Shown here: one piece after another, positions 21,201 to 30,139 of the stretch
Layout: the number at the start of each line of letters is the position of its first letter
How positions within the stretch are numbered: position 1 is the stretch's first letter
NCBI GenBank assembly: GCA_020632885.1
Contig: JACKEQ010000008.1
Coordinates: forward strand, 147,049 to 211,048
Length of the DNA: 64,000 bases
Source: Alphaproteobacteria bacterium
Lineage (GTDB): Bacteria > Myxococcota_A > UBA796 > GCA-2862545
Direction: 5' to 3'
The notes under the pieces: model-generated
Database searches by the model: none
Told to the model about the DNA's origin: nothing
The model's input: the letters and a program-made list of their open reading frames with translations, nothing else
Made by a program: the position numbers and the translations under genes

Positions 21201-21857
21201 GCCGTGTTCGCGGAAGGGGTCAGCGGGTCGGTGTCCGGGCTCGTCGTCTCCCTCGGACAGGCGGGCGGAGCCCTCGTCGAGGCCGTCGATGCGGGGTCCC
21301 TGGAGCTGTCGGCGCTCGTCGTGAGCGGCGGGAGCGCGCCCCGGGCCGTCGCGGTCGTCGATCCGCTCGGGTCCGTCGTGCTCGACGACGTCGTGGTGCG
21401 CGGGGTCGCCGCTCGCCAGGGCCTGGTGGTCGAGCGCGCCCCCGACGTCGTCGGCTGGCGTCTCGCGGTGGTCGGCCTGACGGTGCCGGCGGGAACCCTG
21501 TCTTCGGCCGGGGTCGTCGTGGACGCCGCGGTCGCCGACCTCGCCTGGGTCACCGCGGTCGACTCGCCCGTGGACGCCCAGATCCGGCTCGTCCGCGGCG
21601 GCACCCTCGCGGCGGCGGTGCTCGGCGGACCCGTCGGGCTCGAGGTCGTGGGGGGCTCGGTGTCCCTCGACGCCGTGCACCACGTCCTCGGCGCGGTCTC
21701 TGTCCCCTCCGGCCTGTCCTGCCCGACCTGCTCGGCGTCTCCCGGGAGTCCCTTCCTCGCTGCACGTCCCTCGAACGACGTCCACCTCGTCGATGCCCTG
21801 GGCGGCTGCGCGGGCGAGGGGCAGCCCTGCCACCCGGGCTACTGGGGCGCGCCGTGA
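18237..21857 (+). CDS. MopE-type Asp-rich repeat lipoprotein with C-terminal beta-helix, copy 2
   Basis: Intact, 1206 residues. GTG start inside the previous stop. Signal plus lipobox VLQGC. Residues about 15-760 hold some 13 repeats of about 45-60 residues with the pattern GDCDD-x-DP, PGA/PG, YDGVDxDC and DADGDGF; Asp exceeds any other residue. Several repeats carry a variable loop between the second Asp step and the next YDG. Residues about 800-1160 change to Gly/Val/Leu-rich short strands typical of a right-handed parallel beta-helix, with a short Cys-containing end (GGCAGEGQPCHPGYWGAP). The design suggests a surface protein with a calcium-stabilised stalk and a beta-helix that could bind glycans or surfaces. 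That role is inference. Confidence 0.85.
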   Translation: MILAVLQGCGLYLGADAVSERLDADGDGFIALELGGDDCNDRQSWVYPGAVDEPYDGVDADCAGNDDFDADGDGLRPRELGGADCDDRTPTVRNTPIAWRLDCDADGVPGEVVEESCGEPDRADRCGAGADEPWVRDRPGLLVDCDDDDAGAFPGRPDVPYDGRDANCDGRNDYDADGDGFVAAGFPAMAGGTAPGVGDCDDTDPSAWPGQPEIFYNGVDNDCAGGDDFDADGDGVRAPDGVPGTPDDCNDLDASILPGAPDDPYDGLDSDCDGPDSFDLDGDGAPHPAIVIFDPSVSLALTDCDDGDPAVRPGVPDAPYDGQDADCDGRNDYDADGDGFVPDAWASVAGLPAGDCDDLDRAVSPAALDLPYDGVDSDCAGDDDFDRDRDGARVDVDCDDTDPAVRPGLPDAWYDGVDSDCDGRNDFDADGDGFVRAANSDRAGGTAPGQGDCDDADASVNPGRPEDFADPRDEDCNPANELDHDLDGWPTADDCDDADPRVFPGAPEVWYDGLDQGCDGGDDYDADGDGFYPPGVPSAPVDPALHDCDDFRADVNPGVLDVPYDGVDADCAGDDDDDADGDGVPVDLDCDDTDPTVFPGAPEVFYDGIDQDCRGDLLADLDRDGDGHYLADCSLWIGPTDCAALVAASCGGLCDDCDDGNPDIHPGVADRDPYDGVEEGCRPGYDQDGDGYVWFVYDGLAGPGQLTGDCDDLDAAIHPGASDVWYDGVDSDCDGANDFDADGDGRVLEGFPYEAQDLQIGDQCDDDPLGWVADRRVGTAGDLLAVDDGLCAEAVLTLGPGVYVLDRPVELGRSRVELVGGPSRLVASGAHRLVDADVEALVVRDVTLSGGTGDDGGCLRAHGDVELHGVTLEGCTATGSGGGAWISGTLRATDLTALDGSATGGAGLYVTGGALDVDLDGVELLSNRATSDGAGVLVAGTGTVRITGLRSLDDAAAADGGALWLGGDLDVELVDLQALADRAGGTGAAVFAEGVSGSVSGLVVSLGQAGGALVEAVDAGSLELSALVVSGGSAPRAVAVVDPLGSVVLDDVVVRGVAARQGLVVERAPDVVGWRLAVVGLTVPAGTLSSAGVVVDAAVADLAWVTAVDSPVDAQIRLVRGGTLAAAVLGGPVGLEVVGGSVSLDAVHHVLGAVSVPSGLSCPTCSASPGSPFLAARPSNDVHLVDALGGCAGEGQPCHPGYWGAP

Positions 21858-23104
21858 TCGCGCTCCTGCTCTCGTGTGGCCTCTGGATCGACGGCGACGA
21901 GGTCCGTCTGCGTACGGACGCCGATGCGGACGGGTTCTTCTCGCGCGCGGTGGGCGGGAACGACTGCGACGACAGCGACCCCGAGGTGCGCCCGGGCGCG
22001 CGGGAGATCTGGTACGACGGGGTGGATCAGGACTGCTCGGGCGGCTCCGACTTCGACCAGGACAAGGACGGCCTGCTGGCGTCCGCGTACGGCGGCACCG
22101 ACTGCGACGACACCGACCGCACGGTGCGCGCCACGCCGCAGATCTGGCACGCCGACTGCGACGGGGACGGCCTCGTCGGGTCCGTGGAGGTCCCGGCCTG
22201 CGACCGGCCCACGACCCTCGCGGTGTGCGACGGTCAGCCCGCGGCGGCCTGGCGTCTCGACGGGGTCATCGACTGCGACGATGCGGACGCGAGCGTACCG
22301 GCCGCCGAAGAGACCTGGTACGACGGCGTGGATCAGGACTGCGACGGCGGGAACGACTACGACGCGGACGGCGACGGCTTCGTGCCCGACGCGTGGCTCG
22401 CGGTCGCCCCGCCGGGCTCGGTGGGCGGGGACTGCGACGACGCCGACCCGACCGTGTGGCCCGGCGCGGTGGACCCTCCCTTCGACGACGTGGACAGCGC
22501 GTGCGACGGGGACGTGTTCGAGCACGACCGCGACCGGGACGGCTTCGAGCCGCCGCTCGACTGCGACGACCTCGCGGCCTTCGTGCATCCGGCGGCGGTC
22601 GAGGTCTGGTACGACGGCGTGGACCAGGACTGCGACGGCGCGGACGACCACGACCGGGACGGTGACGGGTTCAGGCCGCTCGCCTTCGCGAACGGCGCGC
22701 CGGCGGACTGCGACGACGGCGACCCGTCGGTGTACCCCGGGGCTCCGGACGTGCCGTACGACGGGGTGGACGCCGACTGCCTGGGCGACCCCGACTACGA
22801 CCTCGACGGTGACGGCTTCGTGGGCGGTGGGCCCTTCGTGACCGGCCTTGTGATGGACTGCGACGACGGCGACCCCTCCGTGAGCCCGGTGGCCCAGGAG
22901 GTCTGGTACGACGGGGTGGATCAGGACTGCGACGGCGGGAGCGACCACGACGCGGACCGGGATGGGTGGGTGCCCCTCGCGTCTGCGGCCTTCGCGCTGC
23001 CGGGCGAGCAGGTCGGCGACTGCGACGACCACCGGAGCGACGTGCACCCCGGGGCTCCCGACCCCGTGGACGGCGTGGACGCCGACTGCGACGGGGTGCC
23101 GTGA
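21854..23104 (+). CDS. MopE-type Asp-rich repeat lipoprotein, copy 3 (short form)
   Basis: Intact, 416 residues. The start GTG is inside the stop of copy 2 (GTGA); the signal is very short, IALLLSCG, with lipobox LLSC. It consists almost only of about seven repeats (WYDGVDQDCDG, PYDGVDADCLG and similar), each with the D-x-DGDG acidic step, and ends straight after the last repeat. It lacks the beta-helix of copies 2 and 4, so it may be a stalk without a head, or a metal buffer. One repeat (PFDDVDSACDG) is degenerate. Overlap with both neighbours argues for one mRNA. Confidence 0.83.
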   Translation: MIALLLSCGLWIDGDEVRLRTDADADGFFSRAVGGNDCDDSDPEVRPGAREIWYDGVDQDCSGGSDFDQDKDGLLASAYGGTDCDDTDRTVRATPQIWHADCDGDGLVGSVEVPACDRPTTLAVCDGQPAAAWRLDGVIDCDDADASVPAAEETWYDGVDQDCDGGNDYDADGDGFVPDAWLAVAPPGSVGGDCDDADPTVWPGAVDPPFDDVDSACDGDVFEHDRDRDGFEPPLDCDDLAAFVHPAAVEVWYDGVDQDCDGADDHDRDGDGFRPLAFANGAPADCDDGDPSVYPGAPDVPYDGVDADCLGDPDYDLDGDGFVGGGPFVTGLVMDCDDGDPSVSPVAQEVWYDGVDQDCDGGSDHDADRDGWVPLASAAFALPGEQVGDCDDHRSDVHPGAPDPVDGVDADCDGVP

Positions 23105-26100
23105 TGCTGGCGCTGCTGGCGGGGTGCATCGGCACCGGGGGGTTCCTGGACCTCGACGACGACGGCTTCCCGTCCATCGCGTCGGGTGGGACGGACTGCG
23201 ACGACGCGGATCCGGCGGTGCACCCGGGTGCCGTGGAGCGGTGGTACGACGGCGTGGACCAGGACTGCTCGGGTGGATCCGACTACGACGCGGACGGGGA
23301 CGGGGTGGACGCGGATCTGGTGTCGGGCGCGGACTGCGACGACCGGGACCCGACGGTCACCACGCGTCCCACGACGGTCTACGCGGACTGTGACGGCGAC
23401 GGCGTGACCTCGGGGGTCCCCGTGGTGCTGCCCTGCGGCGAGCCCACCGCGGACGTGCTGGCCGTGCTCAGGCCCTGCGGCACCGCACGGGCGCCGGCGG
23501 GCGGCTTCCGGAGCGCCGCGAGCGACCCGGCGGACTGCGACGACGCCGATGTGGACGTGCTCCCGGGACCCCAGGCGGAGCGCTGGTACGACGGCGCGGA
23601 TCGGAACTGCGACGGTCGCAACGACTGGGACGCGGATGGCGACGGGTTCGTGCGGGTGGGTGCAGACGGGCGGGCGGGCGGCACGGCGCCCGGGGTGGGC
23701 GACTGCGACGACACGCGCGCCGACGTGTTCCCGGGGGCCCCCGACACCGCTGCGGACGGCCTGGACGCCGACTGCGACGGCACGCGCGAGCTCGATCTCG
23801 ACGCGGACGGCTTCGTGGCGGGCCCGGCCTCCGGAGGGCTGCCGGGGGGCGACTGCGACGACGGTGACCCCACCGTGGCCCCCGACCGCGTGGAGCGCGC
23901 CTGCGACGGGCTCGACAACGACTGCGATCCCGCGACCGACGACCGCCCGGACCCCGACGGGGACGGCCTGGCCTGCGAGCTGGACTGCGCGCCGGACGAC
24001 CCGGCCGTGTTCGTGGGGGCCGCCGAGCTCTGCAACGGGGTCGACGACGACTGCGACGGCGAGGTCGACGAGGGGCTGCGGGTCGACCAGTACTGGGACC
24101 CCGACGGCGACGGGTATGGCGCGGGCCCCGTGGTGTTCTTCGGCTGTCCGGTGCCCGGCCTGGCCGCGGCGGACGGCGACTGTGCGGAGGGCCGGGCGGA
24201 CGTGCACCCCGGAGCCCCCGAGCTGTGCAACGGGGTCGACGACGACTGCTCCGGGGCCGTGGACGACGTCCTGGTCGTCGTGTTCGAGGACCTGGACGGC
24301 GACGGGCTCGGCGGGGCGGCCGTGGAGGTCTGCGACCCGACGGGCTTCGCGACGGCGGGCGGGGACTGCGACGACAGCGACCCCACCGTGGGCCTCGGGG
24401 CGGCGTGGTACGCGGACTGCGACCACGACGGCTACCTCGGGGCCGAGCCCTTCCTGGCCTGCGATCGACCCGCGGCGGACGCGCTGGTGACCTCCATCTG
24501 CGGGCTCACCGGCGTCTCGGCGACCCCGCCGACCGCCGTGCTCCTGGACTGCGACGATGGCTCGTCGGCGGTGCGTCCCTTCCGGTCGGACGTCTGCAAC
24601 GGCGTGGACGACGACTGCGACGGCCGGGTGGACGAGGGGCACACCGCCTGGCTCGATGCCGACGGGGACGGTCTGGGTGCGGGGGACCCCGTGGCCGGGT
24701 GCCCGGACGGGGTGACCTTCGTGGACAACGCGCTGGACGGCTGCGACGACCTCCCGACCCGCTGGGCCGCCGCGGTGCGTGGGGAGCCGGGGGACGAGCT
24801 CCAGGTCCTGCTCGATCAGGTGTGCCCGGACGGCGTGGTGACCCTGGCGGACGCGGTGTGGCCGGTGGGAGGCGGGCTCCACGTCGACGTCCCGCTCTCC
24901 CTGGTGGGCGAGGGGACCGCCACGTTGGATCTCCTGGGTGACGGACGCGTGGATGCGCACGCGCCGGCGCGCCTCGAGGGGCTGGTCGTGACGAACGGCC
25001 GGGCCACGGGGCTCGGGGGCTGCGTGCGGGGGGCCGACGGGCTGGAGCTCGTGGACGTGGTGGTGTCGGGCTGCGCCGTGGACCCCGAGCCCGTGCTGGC
25101 CGATGCCGCCGCGGAGGCCTGCTGGACGGGCGCCTGCGGGGGGTGTGTGTTCGCTTCGGGTGCCGTCACGGCCAGCGGGGTCGTGCTGGAGGACTGTGCG
25201 GCTGCGGCCGGCGGGGGCCTCTGGGTCGGCGGGAGCGGGGTCCTCACGGACGTGGTCGTCGACGGGACCCGTACCGAGGCCTCCCGGGTGCATGCGGGCT
25301 TCGGGACGGCCGGCACGGACGGGGGCTGCGCGCTCGGGCGGTGCGGCGGGGGCGTGTACGCCAGAGGGCCTCTCGTGCTCGCGGACGTCCGGATCGAGGG
25401 GTCCGTGGGCACCGACGGCGCCGGGCTCTACACCACGTCGGACGTGGACGCCGTGGGCCTGGAGGTCGTCGGCACCACGAGCAGCGCGGGTGCCGGGGCC
25501 ATCGCGCACGACGGGGCGTCCTTCGCGTGCACCGGGTGCTCGCTGCGCGACAACCACACCGACGACGGCTTCCGTCCTTCCGCGCTGGAGTCCGATGGCG
25601 TCGTGATGCTCGTGGACACGGAGGTGATCGGCAACCACCCCGACGTCGTGCCCGCGGTGTACGCGTGCCAGCCCGGGCAGGTCGGGTGCACCGCGCGCTG
25701 GACGCTGGTCGACACGGTGTTCGACCGGGAGCCGTGCCGTTCGCGACGGCGTGTGGGTCGGGTGTCACGCTCTATGGGCTCGCGTCCACGGTGGTCGGCG
25801 GGAGCTCGCTCGGCATGGTGCTCGGCGGGGAGGTCTCGGTGGTGGGCCACCACATGCCGGGCGGCTCGTTGGCGCTGCTGTTCCCGGACGGTCCCGTCGA
25901 GGTGCGGGACACTCGGCTCGACGCGGGTCGCATCGCGCTGATCGGCGGGGAGGGCGGCACGTTCGCGAACCTGGCGCTCCTCGGCGACAGCGGAGACCCC
26001 CCCGCTTCGGCTCGACAGCTCCGGGGGCGCCCGTGGTGGTCGACCAGGTGACCTTCGTGGGGGCGTCGAGCGGCCTGCGGTTCCAGGGGTCGAGCGCCTA

Positions 26101-26392
26101 CACCGTCACGGACGTCGTCGGGCAGGGGCCGTCGACGGTCATCGCCCAGGCGCCTTTGGGCACGGTCGCCCGCGCGGTGTTCGGCATCGGGGCCGCGCCC
26201 ACCGGCGGTCTCGCGTGCTCGGGCTGCGGGACGGTGGCCGGTGGGCTGGTGTCCACCGTCGACCTGCACATCGATCCGGGCCCTCGAGGGAGACGCCCTG
26301 CGCGGGCAGGGCACCGGGGACGGCTGCGACGCGACGTCCCCGGCGGTGTGCTTCGACCCCGGGTACCACGGGGGGCCCGAGGCGCGCCCTGA
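23104..26392 (+). CDS. MopE-type Asp-rich repeat lipoprotein with C-terminal beta-helix, copy 4 (frameshifts near the 3' end)
   Basis: Starts at ATG 23104 (TGATG overlap; GTG 23101 is possible), with lipobox LLAGC. Repeats run to about residue 560; the first are of the YDGVD type, the later ones of the CNGVDDDCDG type seen in many myxobacterial MopE proteins. A beta-helix follows. The frame breaks near 25735, 26005 and 26280; reading across gives a continuous Gly/Val-rich helix and a final Cys region (GDGCDATSPAVCFDPGYHGG) parallel to the end of copy 2. About 1095 residues. I end it at TGA 26390-26392; a stop at 26432, overlapping the opposite gene, is the alternative. Confidence 0.75.
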
Positions 26393-26394
26393 TC

Positions 26395-28875
26395 TCACGG
26401 GTCGGCGCGGAGGCTCCTGCCCTGGAGGATGAGGCCCACGAACACCCCGAGGAACAGGGCCAGGCTCGCGAACAGGGGGAGGGTGATCAGGCTGACGGAG
26501 CCGAGGGTGATGGCGACGAGGCCGGAGGAGACGGCAGCGGTGAGCCAGGTGGCCAGGAACACCGGTGCCGTGCGGACCACGAGCACGCGCGAGCCACACC
26601 GACTGCGGCCGCCGATCGTGGTGGCGAGCACGAGGAAGGACATGCCGAGCGTCAGCACGACCGTCAGCGCGTAGCGGGGGCCCAGCCCTCCGGCCGCCAT
26701 CTGGAGCCATGCGTCACCGAAGTCGAGCACGAGCAGGCTCCCGCCGGCCACGGCGGCGAAGATGGGGAGCAGGTGCACGGCAGGCGCCCGCAGGTCGACC
26801 CTGTCGGCGACCTGGGCGCGGAGCCGTGCGGCGTCCGCCCAGCGCATGCCATCGAGCAGGAAGGCCTGCACGCGCGTGAGGTCCTGGGGACGGAGTGCTG
26901 CGCGTGCCTCGGGTGTCGCGACGCAGGCGAGCACGGCCTGTTCGTCGCCCTTCACGAGGGCCCGCTCGAGCGCGCGGGCGGCACCCACGGCGGTCGTGCC
27001 GCGGTCGAGCGCATCCCAGCCCTCCGTCTCCAGGCGCGCGAGCAGCCGGAGCACCGCGAAACGCTCGGGCCAGCCGAATCGGGTCGGGAGCCTGCGCACG
27101 AGATCCGCGGCGGACACCAGGCCCGTGACGTGGTGCGGGAGGACCTGCGGGTGCGCTGCCGCGAGCTCGTCGAGGGCGCGCACGAGCTCGCGGGTGGCCC
27201 GTCCGGCAGCGGAGGTCTCCTCGGGGGACGGGGTCGTCCGGCCGTCGATCCAGGCGTTCCAGGCGAGCAGGCCGCCCATCCCGGGTGCGAGCAGGCCGGT
27301 CAGTCCCTCCACGATGCCGGAGGCCCCCCCGTCGTCGCGGACGAGGGCGGCGAGCTCCACGAAGGGCGGTCGCACCCCGCCGTCGAGGAGGGGGACGGCG
27401 GCGTGGTCGAGGGCCTCGAGGGCCACCGCGAGCTCAGCGAGAGAGCCTCCGCCGTCGCGCACCGCATCCAGACCGGCCACGGCGCGCACGAGGTCGAAGA
27501 CGGGCCCTTCCCCGACGGAGCCGGGCAGGACGTCCGCGCGGAGGAGGGCGAGCAGCTCCTCGAACGTCCGGGCCGGTGGGTCCGCCTGCAACAGGCGCCA
27601 GAGCACACGGACACGTTCGGGGTCGGCGTTCACCTCGCGCAGCGTGCGCTCGACATGGAGGGCGACCTGGGTCGCCACGACGGCCTCCTGCCTGGAGGCC
27701 AGGGCGAGCCAACCGCCCTCGTCGAGCCGCGCGGAGCGGAGGAGATGCTGGACCGGCCAGCCGGAGAGCGCCGTCTGGAGCCCGATGGCGTCCGCGGCCA
27801 CCTCGCCGACCGCGCCCTTCGGGTCCTGCAGCCCTGCCGCCCGCGCCAGGGGGCTCCAGGGACGGTCGGGATGGTGCTCCCGGAGCGTCTCGAGCAGGGC
27901 CACGAGCTCCGTCGCGCGCTCCCGAGGTGATGCCAGATCGCCCAGCACGGGGTCGAAGAGGTCCCGGAGCCGGGTGGCCACCTCGCGGATCGGGAGGTGC
28001 GCGCTGGGCGTGGGCACCCCGAGCGCGCGCAGGGTGTCGCGGTGGGCGAGCAGGCCGTCTGTGTCGACCCACCGCTCCTCGCGGAGCCGGCCCTCCACCA
28101 CCGGGCGCACGTCGTGCGGCAGGAGCGGCAGGACGTCGAGGAGGGCGCGTTCGGCGAGTGGGTGCGCACCGAGGCGTGCCGTGCCACGCACGAGGGCAGG
28201 GACGACGTCCGGGTGGTCCAGACAAAGGGCGGCTCCCGCGATCAGCACGCTCCAGTCGGCGTCGTCGTGGGGTGGTGCTGCCAGCGGCTCAGCGGGCGCG
28301 AAGCCCGGCGGCGCCTCCCCGAGGGCGGCGAGCGCGAAGCCGAGGTGGGCCACATGGCGGACGAGGCGGTGGGGCCGGTCTGTCGGCGCGAGGTCGAGCC
28401 CTGCGGGGAACGTCCTGGTCCAGAGCTGCGCTGCGGTGTGGGGGGATTGGCGGGCCAGCGCTCGTGAGGCGGTGGTCCACACGCCACGGCGACGGTCCCG
28501 GAAGAAGACACGCAGGAAGCGCGCGACCTCCGGACTCCCTGGGATCCGGACCTCGGCGAGGCAGCCGAGGGCCGCGAGGGCGTCATCGTCCCCGACCGTC
28601 AGCGGCGCATCCCAGGGCCAGGGCCCGAGGGCGGGGTCACCGAGCAGGGCGGCGGTCGCGGGGAGCTCGCTGGGGCGCTCCGCCAGCCAGCGCAGGAGCC
28701 TCCCGGTGTCCGGCTGCCCGCCGTAGGCGGCCAGCAGCTTGCGGAGGCCACGCTCCCCGTCCGCCGGGCGGCCACGGGGGACCGACAGGGTGGCTGCCCG
28801 GGTCCGGAGGTCGGCGGCGTGGGTGTCGGTCCCGTCCCAGCGGGGCAGGGTGTGGGAGGCGGGCTCCGCGGTCAT
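26395..28875 (-). CDS. Large helical-repeat protein with C-terminal membrane domain
   Basis: An 826-residue protein I do not recognise. Residues 1 to about 690 are Ala/Leu/Arg-rich helices of HEAT-like spacing without signal peptide or cysteine pattern. The last 130 residues hold four hydrophobic segments, starting around APAVHLLPIFAAVAGG and ending near LGVFVGLILQGRSLRADP, so the protein sits in the inner membrane with its repeat domain in the cytoplasm. It could be a scaffold or regulator of an envelope system. It converges on the MopE run, so there is no operon link with it. GTG 28890 in another frame is a shadow. Confidence 0.7.
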   Translation of the reverse strand: MTAEPASHTLPRWDGTDTHAADLRTRAATLSVPRGRPADGERGLRKLLAAYGGQPDTGRLLRWLAERPSELPATAALLGDPALGPWPWDAPLTVGDDDALAALGCLAEVRIPGSPEVARFLRVFFRDRRRGVWTTASRALARQSPHTAAQLWTRTFPAGLDLAPTDRPHRLVRHVAHLGFALAALGEAPPGFAPAEPLAAPPHDDADWSVLIAGAALCLDHPDVVPALVRGTARLGAHPLAERALLDVLPLLPHDVRPVVEGRLREERWVDTDGLLAHRDTLRALGVPTPSAHLPIREVATRLRDLFDPVLGDLASPRERATELVALLETLREHHPDRPWSPLARAAGLQDPKGAVGEVAADAIGLQTALSGWPVQHLLRSARLDEGGWLALASRQEAVVATQVALHVERTLREVNADPERVRVLWRLLQADPPARTFEELLALLRADVLPGSVGEGPVFDLVRAVAGLDAVRDGGGSLAELAVALEALDHAAVPLLDGGVRPPFVELAALVRDDGGASGIVEGLTGLLAPGMGGLLAWNAWIDGRTTPSPEETSAAGRATRELVRALDELAAAHPQVLPHHVTGLVSAADLVRRLPTRFGWPERFAVLRLLARLETEGWDALDRGTTAVGAARALERALVKGDEQAVLACVATPEARAALRPQDLTRVQAFLLDGMRWADAARLRAQVADRVDLRAPAVHLLPIFAAVAGGSLLVLDFGDAWLQMAAGGLGPRYALTVVLTLGMSFLVLATTIGGRSRCGSRVLVVRTAPVFLATWLTAAVSSGLVAITLGSVSLITLPLFASLALFLGVFVGLILQGRSLRADP

Positions 28876-28906
28876 GGCCGGAGGATGCCACGACCGGGGT
28901 CGTGGA

Positions 28907-29383
28907 TCACAGCCCGCAGAACGCGTCGCGCGACTGCCAGCTGTCGGGGTCCCCGGCGACGAACGTGCCGCTCCAGGCGTTCAGGCCCATCGAGCTGCCG
29001 TCGAAGTAGCGGATGTTGGCGTCCACGACGTAGCGGCGGCCGGCGTTCAGGGGCGGCACGCTGCCGTCCGGGCTCAGGTCCTCGTTCACCCACTCCTTCG
29101 CGCCGCCGGGGGCCTCTCCGTACACCAGCGGGTAGTCGGAGGCCTGCAGGTCCCAGACCTCCCACACGCGGAGGGAGCCCTCGCAGATGCTCGAGCCACC
29201 GGACTCCGCGCTGACCGCGATCATGTCGGGGGTCTCCGTGCCCATGCCCTCGAGGCCGATGAGGACCTCGTCGAGGGCGACCTCGCCGGTGACGACGCCC
29301 GCACAGGCGCCGGTGGGGGAGCAGGGGTCGTCGTAGCAGGCGACAGCGAGGACGGTGACGGCGGCGAGGGCGAAGGCGCGCAT
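28907..29383 (-). CDS. Hypothetical lipoprotein
   Basis: A 158-residue lipoprotein starting at ATG 29383, which follows CTGGAGC; the frame extends to 29410 but without a ribosome-binding site. The signal MRAFALAAVTVLAVAC ends in the lipobox AVAC, and the mature part begins YDDPCSPTGAC. Two further cysteines lie in SSICEGS and at the end (AFCGL), so disulfides are likely in the periplasm. Beta-rich, no catalytic motif seen. It lies upstream of the HEAT-like membrane protein on the same strand with a 31-base gap. Confidence 0.72.
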   Translation of the reverse strand: MRAFALAAVTVLAVACYDDPCSPTGACAGVVTGEVALDEVLIGLEGMGTETPDMIAVSAESGGSSICEGSLRVWEVWDLQASDYPLVYGEAPGGAKEWVNEDLSPDGSVPPLNAGRRYVVDANIRYFDGSSMGLNAWSGTFVAGDPDSWQSRDAFCGL

Positions 29384-29481
29384 GGAAGCTCCAGGGTGGT
29401 GGTCTGCCACGGAGGTGTCGGGAGGGGGGCGAACGGATCACGGTTTCGATCGAGAATGCGGATCCCGATCCTGGAGGCACC

Positions 29482-30039
29482 GTGGCCACGCGCACCATCG
29501 ACCTCATCCGGCACGGCCAGTACGGGCCCGATGGGCTGCTCACGCCGGTTGGACGCGCCCAGATCGAGCTCCTCGGTGCCCGCTACCGCGCCGAGGGGGG
29601 GCCCACGGAGCTCTGGGCCAGCCCGGTTCCCCGGGCCACGGAGACCGGCGAGATCCTGGGAGCCGCACTGGGCCTGACGCCGCGTCGGGTGGTCGGGCTC
29701 GCCGAGGGCATCCCTTCGGTGCCGGATCCGCTGCCACCCGGCTTCGATGGGTGGCCGGCGGACTCGGTGGCCCGCCACAAGGCGCGCTTCGACAAGGTGC
29801 TCGATCGCATCCTCAAGCCCGCTCGCGGGGCGGACAAGCACCTGCTGCTCGCCTGCCATGGCAACGCGACCCGCTACCTCTGGACGGTCGCGATGGGGCT
29901 GCCGCCGGAGTTCTGGTGGGTGCTCCGCATCCACAACGGGAGCGTCACGCGCCTGTTCGTCACCCCCACCGGCCGCGTGCGGGGCGTGGGCTTCAACGAC
30001 ATCGGCCACCTGCCTCCGGCACTGCAGACGGAGACGTGA
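29482..30039 (+). CDS. Histidine phosphatase, PGAM5-like
   Basis: Phosphoglycerate-mutase fold phosphatase of 185 residues. The catalytic LIRHGQY motif is at residues 8-14, the second Arg in SPVPRATETGEIL, and the second catalytic His in LLACHGNATRY. The layout after the core (GLAEGIPSVPDP, then MGLPPEFWWVLRIHNGSVTRL) resembles the mitochondrial Ser/Thr phosphatase PGAM5 more than metabolic phosphoglycerate mutases. With many Ser/Thr kinases in the window, a protein-phosphatase role is attractive, but this is inference. Start GTG after CTGGAGG. No signal peptide. Confidence 0.88.
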   Translation: MATRTIDLIRHGQYGPDGLLTPVGRAQIELLGARYRAEGGPTELWASPVPRATETGEILGAALGLTPRRVVGLAEGIPSVPDPLPPGFDGWPADSVARHKARFDKVLDRILKPARGADKHLLLACHGNATRYLWTVAMGLPPEFWWVLRIHNGSVTRLFVTPTGRVRGVGFNDIGHLPPALQTET

Positions 30040-30040
30040 G

Positions 30041-30113
30041 CGACCCCGGCAGGAATCGAACCTGCGACCAGTGGTTTAGAAGACCACTGCTCTATCCTCT
30101 GAGCTACGGGGCC
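30041..30113 (-). tRNA. tRNA-Arg (anticodon UCU)
   Basis: The minus strand folds as a full cloverleaf. The acceptor arms GGCCCCG and CGGGGTC pair over seven bases with one G-U. The D arm contains AGCTCAGAGGATAGAGC, the anticodon stem GTGGT/ACCAC closes the loop CTTCTAA with anticodon TCT, and the T arm is GCAGG TTCGATT CCTGC. The discriminator base is G, and the CCA end is not encoded. UCU reads AGA, a rare codon in such GC-rich genomes. It lies just after the phosphatase gene on the opposite strand. Confidence 0.97.
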
Positions 30114-30139
30114 GTGGGGGCCTGGTAACCCGGGGAGGG

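Noticed and set aside
18087..21833. A 1248-residue Val/Arg-rich minus-strand protein
   Set aside because: Exact antisense of the Asp-rich repeat gene; its regular repeats are mirror images of the YDGVD units.
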